A DNA stretch of 64,000 nt from Paraphysomonas bandaiensis. Taxonomy: Eukaryota > Chrysophyceae. This document shows positions 14,798 to 26,345 of this stretch, in pieces. Under the pieces are notes generated by a model that was not told where the DNA came from, made no database searches, and saw only the letters and a program-made list of their open reading frames with translations. Every line of letters starts with the position of its first letter. Position 1 is the stretch's first letter. The stretch is taken from the NCBI GenBank assembly GCA_965644295.1, contig CBFFRP010000071.1, positions 62,001 through 126,000 on the forward strand, in the 5' to 3' direction. The position numbers were made by a program, and so were the translations under genes.

Positions 14798-16329
14798 TAG
14801 CCAGTTTTTAATAATAGTGGAAGTATTACTTTTTCTCTTATAGATGAGAGTAGAATTGCGTTATAACTATGACATAATTTGTATAGACTTTACTATGTAT
14901 GCAGAACGTATATCTTATATGTATATTTAGGTCACAGGATTAGTGATAAGCAACCAATTAATTTCGAAACCAATCATAACGTATAGGGGTATACCAACGA
15001 AGGTTGCTTATTTACTACAATCTCTATACCGGTGTACCGTTTAGGGGTACGCCAACTAAAACAGTACGCTTGGAATTTGGAATATATATCAAAAGAATTA
15101 TTGTTCGAAGAATTTTGTAATAACGAATTGGTAGATGGGAACAACAAAAAGAAGTGGGTTTGTTTATTAATAAGTTAATAAAAACTTGATTGAACTACCT
15201 ACCACCAGAAGTACTCTTAGAAGACATATTTTCAGAAGTATTGTCATCAGATCCAGAACCGCTTATCGCACCATGAAAAGGCTACACAATTCTAAAAGTA
15301 CGGCTGGTGTGTTTTTTTTAAACAAAATCCAGTTATTGCAATTCAAAATATTTTCCTAAATATTTTCTGAATGACTCGCGACTACGACCAGTCATTGTGA
15401 TGAATAAATACTGTCCGATTCTGGATTCTATTCACGGTTCCTGTTCGAATTGGACATTTCACTGAAGTTAACTTTTCTCTACACGTAAACCTTAATCTTG
15501 CTATGTTGAACACAATGCACTTTCACGTAAGAAATTATGATTATTATTCTGAACACTCCACTACATATTCGTGTAACATATGTTGAAACATCTGTTCTTA
15601 GCAACATCTGTTTATCTTATGTTCATCAGTCAGTTCTATATCTTGTATAGTCACACATCAGTAACTGAATTTAATTCCTTTGTAACTATATTCACCCGTT
15701 ACACCTATGAGTTGACTTTACCTATTGCACACTGTTAACTCACTTCAATTGCACAATATATATCTCATCATATTGCAGAACTCAACAGTTCCAGCATCGG
15801 CATCATCTCCATATCATGATAACTTCAAACCCCATGAACTTGCATACCGTCTGGACGACGCAGGTTATATAAAAACTATCTTCGTTGTTCAAATCTGAAT
15901 GAAAATGTTAAATAAATAATAATGAGATAAGAGCATACCTTGGGTAGCAGATGTTGGGGCGGTGGCACTCAAAACAAAGAATGACAACAAACCAGATTAA
16001 AGTTAGAGCATACGTGCAGCATGCCTTGTCTGTCAACTACACCGTAAATAGCGCTTACTGTATAAAACACGAAAGAAACACATTGTAAGGAAATAAATGC
16101 ACATATATAGCAAATGTATAACAATATAATCATTTTCAATAATGACAGGAGGGTTACATTACTTTACATACAGGTCATTGGGGTGGTTGAAACTTAAGAA
16201 ACTGAACGTTGAACTCACTCAATGCAACGGCTACAGTATATGTATAATTATAATCAACATTTCCCGTCATTCTCAACGAGAGTAGTAAATGTCTTATTGT
16301 TAGCAAGGCAACTACTTTCGCTGTATCAC
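14798..16329. other. Intergenic DNA, no supported gene
   Basis: AT-rich with no credible reading frame. Two related tracts containing AGGGGTA and CGCCAACTAAA or ACCAACGAAGG lie at about 14980-15065, with an inverted AAGCAACC/GGTTGCTT pair nearby, possibly a small decayed element. Confidence 0.5.
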
Positions 16330-17010
16330 TCAAAGCAAACGCAGTGAGCAAGCAGAATGTTGATATACCTGACATTTGCTGACTTCAGGATTTTGGAGTC
16401 CTTAAGTAAGTATGGGAGTGTCTACGGACATGTAGTCCTTCAGTGTCAAGTGGTGCGATTGTTTAGGAGAACGCCCTTTGGGGTAGGGGTCCGCGACAAT
16501 TAATGGAGGGTCAGAGTTATGTAGATGGGAGGATAGTGTTCCAAGGTAAAAAGTAAGATGGTGCAGTACAAACTCTGATAACTGCTTGTGCGTCACCGTA
16601 AGCACCAACAAGGGGCAAACCAAGTGATCAACCATCTATAACTCAAAGCAAACCAAGTGATCAAGCATCAAGCAGAATGTTGATATACCTCACATCTGCT
16701 GACTTCAGGATTTTTGAGTCCTTAAGGTGAACTGCCCGGATGCTTGACTTCAGCAGGCAGCCCAATACCCGGTTACCCTTCAGGTGGGCCCATTCCCGGA
16801 TGCATGTTTATTCTTTAGGGCCCAAAGACAACTACACAAGTGACTCTTGTATTAGTGGCCTTTGTACCACACAAGAATTCGGCTGAGTGGGCAGAACAAT
16901 ATCTGCTGACTATATAATATGCGACTCACGTTAGTTTCCTGGAGAAATATCTCTGGTACTTATATACCACGAAAAGCTGCGAGTCAGACTTTGTTGAGGG
17001 CACTAAAAAT
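16330..17010 (-). repeat. Dispersed foldback-family repeat, copy A (rearranged)
   Basis: Two partial units lie in tandem, at about 16330-16420 and 16660-17010. Shared words with the copies near 26.1, 37.7 and 57.0 kb include TGCTGACTTCAGGATTTT, GCCCATTCCCGGATGC, GGGCAGAACAATATCTGCTG and TCTACACAAGTGACACTT-like stretches. It has no coding capacity. The strand is nominal because the family carries inverted arms. The spacer contains unrelated sequence (16420-16620), so this copy is rearranged. Confidence 0.75.
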
Positions 17011-17461
17011 TAAGTAGCCGTTAATATTCAAATGTAATCGGCATTACTTGCAGTGCAAAATACAGCTCTGATTATTTTATATATTATAATATATATATGT
17101 CTGATTATGACAGCTCTACAAGTACTTTATGCATAGAACAAGATATCTATAATACGCCATGTGTTATCTCCAAAGAATCCGTGCTCCTCAGTCGAGATGT
17201 AAAAAGCTAGAAATATATTCCGTCATATTCATCAATCGTTTGCATTTCATCTTCTTCAATACTGTTCCGCATAATACCAATAAGTAACAACAACAAGGTA
17301 AGTTGCATCATACCTTATCGTAGTGCTCGTAGTACTTCGGCGATGTTCTATGTGCCTATTCTGCGATGGGTTAGAAGACGGGTGATCGTCGTGTACCTTT
17401 TTCAATACTTCTGGTACTTTCTGTGCATTGGAGACACATGTTATCTGCGCTATACGAATGC

Positions 17462-20400
17462 TTATGCTATACGTACCCTTAGCGTGTTCACCCTGGATTC
17501 GGAGTTAGACCTTGGTATGTTCGAAAGATTCGATCGGAGGTGTGCCAGGAAAGGGCTTGTTTCCACATTTTTAGATTGGTGACAACTATCTTCTTCCTCC
17601 TCTGCCCCATGGTTGGAGAGGTCTAAAGCCGAGTGGTACCTTCTTTCGTACAATGTGACGCGAGTCAGACTTTGCAACAACTCCATCACCGCGTCACAGT
17701 CATTTACATAATTCTTAGCTTCTGTATATTTTTTCCCCACCACAACACTATAGCACTTCACTGGATTTCGACTATTCTTCGAAGTTGCTTCCAGTCGATT
17801 CGCGGTCTCAAACATAGCTTCGTCGGTAACATCATCCCCAACAGTGAGGACAAAGTCAACGTAGTTGCCCATAGACTTAAGAAGGGAAAGGATGTGAGTA
17901 AGGAATAGACCTTTAGACAGCCCTTCTGGACGAATCTCGATGTATCCATCGTCAATACCTCCTCCTCTTATGATCTCCAGGGGCTGGGATGATATGATCT
18001 CTGTCAAATGCTCCTCCAGCTCCTTGCTTTGCATGAAACCGAATTCAGGGTCTGCGTCACGAAATTGCCATATTAGCGCACTTCCCTTTTGTTCAATGTA
18101 CGCGCCATGGGTACGTTGAGTGTATATATCCATAACTCTTCGCACAGCGTCCATCCAACTTGTGTCGTCGACAGATATCATCGTCTGCCACTTCTGCCGG
18201 TGGCCAGTGAGTACACTATGTTTCGGCAATCTGAAATAGCATCCATGCTCAGCAGCTAGTCCCAGTCCCTCAATCTCGACAAAGAACTCCTGCATCGAAC
18301 AAATATCCTTACCAGAAATAACAAACACGTGATTGCGAGAGTCCATACACAAGTCTTCCAGCATCTCTACTAGCTCTACGGAAGGCCCACCGCGGGTTGC
18401 ATGTCCAGTAGCAACCGCGTAAGCCTCGCAATTATCAAGCACATCCACCAACGTCCCTCCCCAATCCAAGAGGATCAAACGCTGTCTGGAGTTAGAGTAT
18501 GCCTTGGACATCTTCACAACATCAAGGGGACTAAATCCAGCCTTCAAACCAGAAACACGGTAATTGATTCCAAGACCGAGAGTGGAGTTATTGCAGTTGT
18601 CTACACTTTTTTCTACCTGCTTGAGATCTTGAAGAACTGTCTCAGCCCATTTAACAGTGGTAATACGGTTACAGAACTCGAGACTGCGACGAAAGCGAGA
18701 GTCGTGTTCGGTGGCTCCCATTGTTAGGGCACGTTTCAGAGCAGCTTTTACCTAAATATATAACACTAAGTTACCAATAAGTACATATATATATAAACAC
18801 TATTCCCAGGCAGATAACTACACTTTACATATTGTACTAAATTAGATTAGAATCGAGTCAAACGATAGAAGCCAGACCTCATCTGTTTTCCAAGGATTGA
18901 CAATAAGAGCCCCACGCATCACTCGTGCAGTACTCACGAATTCGCTGATAATCATAACACCTTCCCGAGTGGCAGTACCAGGGCTTTCCGGGAGATTTAC
19001 TGCGATTTCCTCAACAACCCTTCGAGCAATATCACGAGCGAGAGTGTACTCGATGGGAAGACGGTTTAATCCGTCTCTAAAAGGTGAACACAATTAGTAG
19101 TATACCAACTTTAAATTACTACACCACCTTGCAGATAAGACCAAGAGTATATCGGAGACACAAAACAAGGACAGCCGCTGAAATAGCTTCATTTGATTCT
19201 CTTTCCGCTCCTCATAGTACACAAGTCCGGGATATATCTTGTTAATGCGGTTCACTAAACAAGTGACGTCTCTCTGGGTTTGTAGGTAGTCTGATCCTCT
19301 CTCAGGGGCGGTAATACCTATTATTACAAATATCACTCTGTCGATATACCCTGGGTTCTCATTGATGAAATGCTCAATGGTCATCAGCTTAAGAGGGATA
19401 CATTTCAGCCGCTCCAGACGATCAATACCTAACACGCCCAATTACCGAATATTTCATAAAATAATATATTGTATCGTGGTAGTAGACTGGGCAGAATATC
19501 ATACCTGTGATAACTGTCTTTCCATTGAACTTCTTATGCCATGACATGACCTCTGGAACAAAGTCGTCCCTGCCGACCGCGTGAGAGATGTGTCTGTGAT
19601 CTACTCCCACATGCATGCAGGTGATGCATATCTTCCGTCCACCAGTCTCAACAACCAGGTTTCCCGAAGCATCAAACTCATAGTGAGTTCCCAACACACG
19701 GCGACATGTGGTAAGGAAGTGCCGAGCATACTCATAGAGGTGAAACCCCACCTGGTCAGCGCTCAGAACACCCTGCAGAATTTCTTCCCTACACCAAATG
19801 CTCTTCCATATCTCACTTGACGGAAAAGGGGTGTGTAGGAAGATGCCAATACGAGCACGTTGAATACGACGGCGGAGGAATGAAGGCAAAAGCATTAGAT
19901 GAAATCCGTGCACCCAAATGAGATCGCCTTCATGGTATACTTCCACCACCTTCGTGCGGAAGTGGTTGTTGACAGTGGTATATGTAAACCACAAATCTTT
20001 TTCATTTTGATGATTAAGACCATTTGGTCCCACAGCACCATACACATCACAATTATGATGGAGAATAGGCCACAGGTGTTGCTTGCAGAACACATCATAG
20101 AATTTTTTATGGGTATTTCTTCCGAGGAATATGGGAAAGCAGTTAATGCGTCGGAGAACTGCGGCAAGGGGTTCTTCATCTTCCGCTGCGATTTTTTCAG
20201 TCGTTTTAACTGTACCCACCCAAGATACGCGCAAGCGGGTCTCAAAAGAAAGTATATTCTCATTGTTCCATTCTGCTGTCCAGCACCCTCGTGGATCTTT
20301 CTTTACAAAAACAGGCAAAAAATAGGAAACTACTAGAACACTGTCGCTGGATCGAATGCTGTCGCTCGATTTTCGACTGACATCGGCCATTTTGCGAGCA

Positions 20401-22312
20401 CGGATTTCTTTCGCATATGCATGCACATTTATCGCGGTTCTTTGTAGCATATTGGATACGTCACGACAAGGTCCTTCATCTAATATATCTGACGTTGACT
20501 TTGTTGCACTATCAGAATATTCTAGATCAAGTGACCTCAGGAGTCGACCACCACCTTCATAACGAACAAACTTTCCACCGGAAAAAACTAAGTACCTATA
20601 TCGCACTGACAAATAATTCTCCGGTACATATACAGCTGCAGTAAACTGTGATGAGGCAGTGTAAATAGTAAATGAGCTCACCTTCTCTGTTGTACCACCA
20701 TGGAAACTCAGTTGGAGATGTAACCAACGGAACAGCACGATTAATATCATCGCAACCAAGTGACGGAAGATTTCCACTCAGTCTTATTTCTTCTCCATAT
20801 CGGGTATGAGCTCGAACCTATAAAAACGGCAATAAATTTTAGCGTGCAGGCAGTACGCACTTTCACCAAGTGTGGATTAAAGGCGAGAATCTAAATGGAG
20901 AAAACACAGCATATACACTCAGAGATACATAAACAAACTATGGAAGTATACATATAAAGGAACCAAAAGAAAATAAACAAATGTGTTACACACACAATAC
21001 AAAGCATATAGACACTGTATTGGAATGTAACCATTAGCATAGAAGACTAGGTATAAAATCGTACACTACCGAAAAACAAGAGAATAAACATCAAAAAAAG
21101 TATAGTATAAGTATCAGAGTAGAGGAGGGTGTGCAGGGCGTGTATCAGAGTAGAGGAGGGTGTACAGGGCGTGTATGAGAGTAGAGGAGGGTGTACAGGG
21201 CGTGTATCAGAGTAGAGGAGGGTGTGCAGGGGTGTGTATCAGAGTAGAGGAGGGTGTACAGGGGTGTGTATCAGAGTAGAGGAGGGTGTACAGGGCGTGT
21301 ATCAGAGTAGAGGAGGGTGTACAGGGGTGTGTATCAGAGTAGAGGAGGGTGTACAGGGGTGTGTATCAGAGTAGAGGAGGGTGTACAGGGGTGTGTATCA
21401 GAGTAGAGGAGGGTGTACAGGGCGTGTATCAGAGTAGAGGAGGGTGTACAGGGGTGTGTATCAGAGTAGAGGAGGGTGTACAGGGCGTGTATCAGAGTAG
21501 AGGAGGGTGTACAGGGGTGTGTATCAGAGTAGAGGAGGGTGTACAGGGCGTGTATCAGAGTAGAGGAGGGTGTACAGGGGTGTGTATCAGAGTAGAGGAG
21601 GGTGTACAGGGGTGTGTATCAGAGTAGAGGAGGGTGTACAGGGGTGTGTATCAGAGTAGAGGAGGGTGTACAGGGGTGTGTATCAGAGTAGAGGAGGGTG
21701 TACAGGGGTGTGTATCAGAGTAGAGGAGGGTGTACAGGGGTGTGTATCAGAGTAGAGGAGGGTGTACAGGGGCGTGTATCAGAGTAGAGGAGGGTGTACA
21801 GGGGCGTGTATCAGAGTAGAGGAGGGTGTACAGGGGTGTGTATCAGAGTAGAGGAGGGTGTACAGGGCGTGTATCAGAGTAGAGGAGGGTGTACAGGGGT
21901 GTGTATCAGAGTAGAGGAGGGTGTACAGGGGTGTGTATCAGTGTAGAGGAGGGTGTACAGGGGTGTGTATCAGAGTAGAGGAGGGTGTACAGGGGTGTGT
22001 ATCAGAGTAGAGGAGGGTGTACAGGGCGTGTATCAGAGTAGAGGAGGGTGTACAGGGCGTGTATCAGAGTAGAGGAGGGTGTACAGGGGTGTGTATCAGA
22101 GTAGAGGAGGGTGTACAGGGGTGTGTATCAGAGTAGAGGAGGGTGTACAGGGGTGTGTATCAGAGTAGAGGAGGGTGTACAGGGGTGTGTATCAGAGTAG
22201 AGGAGGGTGTACAGGGGTGTGTATCAGAGTAGAGGAGGGTGTACAGGGGTGTGTATCAGAGTAGAGGAGGGTGTACCTTGAATGTGACTTCTATTACTGA
22301 AGATGATGACAT
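17462..22312 (-). CDS. CBM20-trehalose-6-phosphate synthase/phosphatase fusion with degenerate active sites
   Basis: Six exons read on the minus strand: 22312-22277, 20817-20682, 20635-19505, 19428-19128, 19076-18878, 18751-17462 (1030 residues). The 12-codon first exon begins MSSSSVIEVTFK and runs in phase into VRAHTRYGEE, the first strands of a CBM20 starch-binding domain (residues 1 to about 100). A GT20 trehalose-phosphate synthase domain follows (about 155-620; CKQHLWP, LHTPFPSSEIW, IDRLERLK), then a HAD-type trehalose-phosphatase domain (about 690-960; VISGKD, GDDVTDEAMF). Key residues are altered. The usual NRLP is YFLP (about 162), the usual HDYH is HGFH (about 300), and the phosphatase DxDGT is DWGGT (697-701), so the acid/base Asp is Gly699. 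This resembles plant class II TPS proteins, which are mostly regulatory. Intron 1 is 1459 bp and holds the minisatellite. The family is certain; activity is doubtful. Confidence 0.9.
21111..22276 (-). repeat. 31/32-bp minisatellite inside intron 1 of the trehalose enzyme
   Basis: About 37 tandem units of 31 or 32 bp carry the core GTATCAGAGTAGAGGAGGGT. The two length forms differ at the junction (GGGCGTG versus GGGGTGTG) and are interspersed. Units are nearly identical; a few carry point changes (about 21173 and 21946). On the transcribed minus strand the array begins exactly at the intron's 5' splice site, GTACACCC, and that octamer recurs in almost every unit. It has long open frames only because its sequence lacks stops. 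Confidence 0.95.
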
Positions 22313-22494
22313 CAGATCTCTTGGAGGCTCACAGGGAGTTGTGGCAAGTGGATGTGTTGTAAGTGATGTATCGACGGTCAGAGAAATGGAGCTCTTTGCA
22401 GTGGGTTATATGTGTGCTTCGTACAGCTCCATACTCATATCAACATACACAAATAGGCCTACAATAGATACAAGAACATTGTACACTTCCTTGG

Positions 22495-22663
22495 TACGTA
22501 CCTCTCTACGCACCTCTCTACGTACCTCTCTACGCACCTCTCTACGTACCTCTCTACGCACCTCTCCATGTATGTATGTACGTGCCTCTCTACGTACCTC
22601 TCTACGCACCTCTCCATGTATGTATGTACGTACCTCTCTATGTATGTATGTACGTACCTCTCT
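22495..22663. repeat. 12-bp tandem repeat, TACGTACCTCTC type
   Basis: Degenerate tandem copies of TACGTACCTCTC and TACGCACCTCTC, mixed with TATG tracts, lead into the pure microsatellite. The repeat lies in the divergent promoter between the trehalose enzyme (minus) and the LRR gene (plus). Confidence 0.85.
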
Positions 22664-23031
22664 ATGTATGTATGTATGTATGTATGTATGTATGTATGTA
22701 TGTATGTATGTATGTATGTATGTATGTATGTATGTATGTATGTATGTATGTATGTATGTATGTATGTATGTATGTATGTATGTATGTATGTATGTATGTA
22801 TGTATGTATGTATGTATGTATGTATGTATGTATGTATGTATGTATGTATGTATGTATGTATGTATGTATGTATGTATGTGTGTATCGCCAGTGTATTGTG
22901 TATAGTGTATTGTGTATAGTGTATGTATGTATGTATGTATGTATGTATGTATGTATGTATGTATGTATGTATGTATGTATGTATGTATGTATGTATGTAT
23001 GTATGTATGTATGTATGTATGTATGTATGTA
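22664..23031. repeat. (TATG)n microsatellite in a divergent promoter
   Basis: There are two pure blocks of TATG tetranucleotide, about 22664-22878 and 22919-23031, separated by about 40 bp of GTGTATTGTGTATAGT-type sequence. It sits 350 bp upstream of the trehalose gene start and ends 130 bp before the LRR gene start. Confidence 0.95.
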
Positions 23032-23160
23032 CGTTACTGTGTATATGGTAGAGGTGTACATGGTTCAGTAAGTGTGTATAGTTATGCGTATGGTGTGTTC
23101 GGAGGATAGATACATCGTCAATCTAATCTAATGAGAGACTCCTAACCCTCTCTCCACCCC

Positions 23161-25070
23161 ATGGACCCCTCTGATACCCCCCCTCACCCTCTCTCTCTCT
23201 CCATATACAATGACACCGTTGAATGCAGTGATCTCGTGTGTTATCTCTCCTCATCTGATAACACCCCTCACACTCCTTATCACTGGCTAACAAGCCCCCT
23301 CAACCCTCACTCTCTCATCAATCTAACCCTCTCTAATGTCCAGATTACATCAATTGAATTCATATCGTCTCTAGTGTCTCTTAAGTATCTGTCAGTGTCG
23401 TTCAACAGGATACACAGCATCGCCCCTATAAGCACACTAAGAGAGCTACAAGTCATAGATGTCAGTCATAATCGTATTAATGACATATCTCCACTCAGAG
23501 ATATTCCGAATCTAACAGTACTAAGATTACACTATAACTCTATTGAGTCTCTTGAGGCGATCCGCTCGTCCTCAGCTCTCATTGAGTTGTGGGTGGCTAA
23601 AAATCGTTTACAATTAGTTGATTTCTTACATCTTTTACAACTGACTAGTTTGCAACATATTGTTACTGAAGGAAATCCGTTCGAGGCCAAGCCCAAGTAC
23701 ATTGAATTCTTGCTTGCACTTTGTCCAAGTATTTTGACTGTGAATGGTGCTCCTGCCATTAGTTTGCTACCTGTATCAAATCAAAAGCATTGGTATAATC
23801 CAACAGAGTTTCTACGCACGACAGATGGACGTGTAATGCTTACCCAAGCTCGAGCACAGTTGACTGAGTCTCAGAGGGAGTTTTTGAACTCTTTGAAGAG
23901 TACACCACTGCAGGGCGTCTCTGTAGCTGCATCTGTGGACCTGGAAGGGGCAACGCATTGTCGAGGAACGCTGTACAGACGAGATCGAAATAGCATACTT
24001 CAAACAGACTCTGCATCAAGTAGTGGAAATTCCGGCGACGATTCTGTGCTAAGGGCTGTCAGTGAGGGTGGTAAGCCGATAAAGTACTTCAAAGCGAAAA
24101 AGAAAAATACTCCTAAGATGTTCATACAACAAAATACCGAACTTAGAAATACTGACTCTAGCTTACCCCGAGGTGATGCCTCAATTGTCCGCTTCGGAGA
24201 AGGATCAATGGCACCAGTGGCGGTCTGTGTTGAGGAGGACGGAACAGGTTATGCAAGGTAAGTGTTACTTCGCACTCAGTGTCGTCGTATGTATTATAGT
24301 GTAAATACATGTACTTTCGTTCATGATTTGGATTTTCTTCGTTTATGATTTGGGGTATACTCACCAGATGGGCGCGGACTGGTCCTACAGCGTGCTCCTT
24401 CGATAATCAACGGCTCTTTTCTTCCCACAAAAACGGGAGCATTGCCGCCGTTGTAGACCCAAGTGGTAATGGGTCGGTGATGACACCTGCAGGACGATGT
24501 GTACTCAACATCCGTGTGACAAAGGAAGGCCATGTTGCTGAGGAGCTAACGGAGGATGGGACGTTGATTCAAAATCACCACAGGAGAAATATAGAAGCTA
24601 CTGTAGAGGATAAGGAGGACGCCTCAGTGGAGCAGAAATCACAAGAGGGAGACTTGAATAACTCATCAGTGTGGAAGTTCGATGGAATGCGGGTGAGATT
24701 CGTTCCAAGTACTTGGGAGGTACAGTGGAAATATTTTGCGGGATGTCTATGTTAATACAGCTATTTGCTCGATAGGTGTGTGTAGAAGTCACCAATTCTC
24801 GTGTTACTGCGGAGTTTTCGAGCTTGAAAGGAGGCCGCATTGTTACAGGTATATCCAACTAAACGAATCGTAAAGATGTAAGTTTTGTTTCTGTCAGAGC
24901 ATAATGAGCCCTCGAAACCGAGGAAAAGTGGCACAAGTAGTAACAGAAGCAACGTTACCAAGAAAAAAACAGAGCTTCTTTCCTCTGATTCTCATGATAA
25001 TATGAGGGAGGGTTTGCAGTCGGTAATGTCGGCTCTAGACGATATGCTAGCTGGAATGAAAAGCAAATGA
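23161..25070 (+). CDS. SDS22-type leucine-rich-repeat protein
   Basis: Four exons, 23161-24257, 24368-24719, 24776-24848 and 24898-25070, give 564 residues. Five or six LRRs of the SDS22 type cover roughly residues 50-195 (LKYLSVSFNRIHSI, LQVIDVSHNRINDI, LTVLRLHYNSIESL), capped by EGNPFEAKPKYIEFLLALCP. Such repeats usually form a protein-binding surface. The middle is polar and Ser-rich with a basic KAKKKN patch. The second exon reads RLFSSHKNGSIAAV and GSVMTPAGRCVLNI, a pattern faintly like the FAM194/ERICH6 C-terminal domain of flagellated eukaryotes, which would fit a ciliary role; I hold this weakly. The start ATG at 23161 directly follows the promoter microsatellite and no upstream in-frame Met is better. 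Confidence 0.8.
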
Positions 25071-25646
25071 AGCACCTCGCCATGTTGTATTACCTACACA
25101 TTGTAAGTATACTATCAATCAGAGTAATGGCTAAAGTGCTGTACATATTTACTGCTTTAGCGAAGGAACTATGTATCTGTGTACAAATAAAAATGACTAG
25201 ACTAGATGTTACCTTGCATTAAGTCTCCTGTGATTCGGTGTGATTTATATGACTGCTCTTATAATTCGGAACGATTAGTTGTTGGTTTTGCTGTTTGTGA
25301 ATAATTAAAAGCAGTATTTCTAAGGTATTTGAATTATGACCGTTACTTGAAGAATGCAGTTGAGGTTTACAGTATTACATTTACACATGAACTAATGTTT
25401 TGATCTGAATTATGTAGTGAAACTGAAATAGACTGTATAAGATCGTGTCTATCTGTAATCTGTTAATATTGATTAATAGTTGAGAGAATATAATTGTAGT
25501 GGTGAATATCAATGAATGATGAGAGATGACTAAATTTTAGTAATTGAGCATTGTGTAGTGTGTGTATACAGCGTTCAGTTGAATTAGTTTTAAACTGTCT
25601 TATTATGTCGAAAGTTGATATGAAAATCTTATTATTAGATTATTAG
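25071..25646. other. 3' flank and intergenic DNA
   Basis: AT-rich sequence following the LRR gene with no gene or distinctive structure seen. Confidence 0.5.
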
Positions 25647-25978
25647 CAGGGCTGCGTATCAATTAATTGTCAATTATTGAAATTGCAATAGTTGAAATTG
25701 ACACACACAGAGAGAGGGGGGGGGAGTTTCACTCCTGTACCGTGTTAACCGTGACCATGAAAACTATTAATTTATACTGACCCTTACCCCTATGGTATTG
25801 CTGTGTATCACGTACAAGGGGTAAGGGTCAGTATAAATTAATAGTTTTCATGGTCACGGTTAACACGGTACAGGAGTGAAACTCCCCCCCTCTCTCTGTG
25901 TGTGTAATTGAGACAGCAAGTAATAATTGCAATTATAATTGACTACAACCTGCGTCAATTAATCGATACGCAGCCCTG
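25647..25978. mobile_element. hAT-like MITE containing a near-perfect 90-bp hairpin
   Basis: The 332-bp element is bounded by 23-bp terminal inverted repeats beginning CAGGGCTGCGTAT with one mismatch, and by 8-bp flanking repeats ATTATTAG/ATTAATAG (one mismatch). Both features are typical of the hAT superfamily. Inside, 25701-25791 and 25817-25905 are inverted copies identical except for a G-run of 9 versus 7, around a 25-nt loop. It has no coding capacity, so it is non-autonomous. The lack of arm divergence suggests recent origin or gene conversion. Confidence 0.85.
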
Positions 25979-26084
25979 ATTAATAGCATTAGGCGTCGAG
26001 AATCAGCACCAGATAAGTAGCTAGATAAAAACTACTCAAGCCAGCTAGACTTCTACCTGTTACTAACTAACACAAATTCTCAAA

Positions 26085-26345
26085 TCCTACTATATAACGC
26101 CACTTTCCTCAACAAAGTCGGACTCGCACCTTCTCGTGGTGTTCTGGGGAATAAGTACCGGAGATATTCTCTCTGGGAAACTAACGTGACCCGCAACATA
26201 GTCAGAAGATATTCTTCTGTCCACTCATAGCCGAATGCTTGTGTGGTACAAGGGACACCAATAAGTGTCACTTGTGTAGACGTCTTTGGGCCCTGAATAC
26301 ACAGGCATCCGGGAATGGGCCCACCTCAAGGGCAATATAGTAGGA
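26085..26345. repeat. Dispersed foldback-family repeat, copy B
   Basis: This shares CTCAACAAAGTCGGACTCG, GGAATAAGTACCGGAGATAT, GGGACACCAATAAGTGTCAC and GCATCCGGGAATGGGCCCAC with the copies near 37.6 and 57.2 kb. Sequence continuing to about 26480 (TAGTAGGATAA, TTTTTAACGC, CTGCTTGTGCGTC) matches the outer parts of copy C. Only one inverted arm is clearly kept. Confidence 0.75.

Noticed and set aside
19422-20777. Start of the trehalose enzyme at 20777 (MEIFRHLV)
   Set aside because: That Met is out of frame with the CBM20 strands. Splicing 22312-22277 to 20817 gives MSSSSVIEVTFK then VRAHTRYGEE, a complete domain start.
21349-21627. 92-codon frame YRGVYQSRGGC
   Set aside because: It is the minisatellite read in one frame, and the region is intronic on the opposite strand.
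22239-23071. Long MYVC/TYIH/LRTS repeat frames on both strands
   Set aside because: They are translations of TATG and TACGTACCTCTC repeats without stops, not genes. The same applies at 40.3-40.9 and 50.8-51.6 kb.
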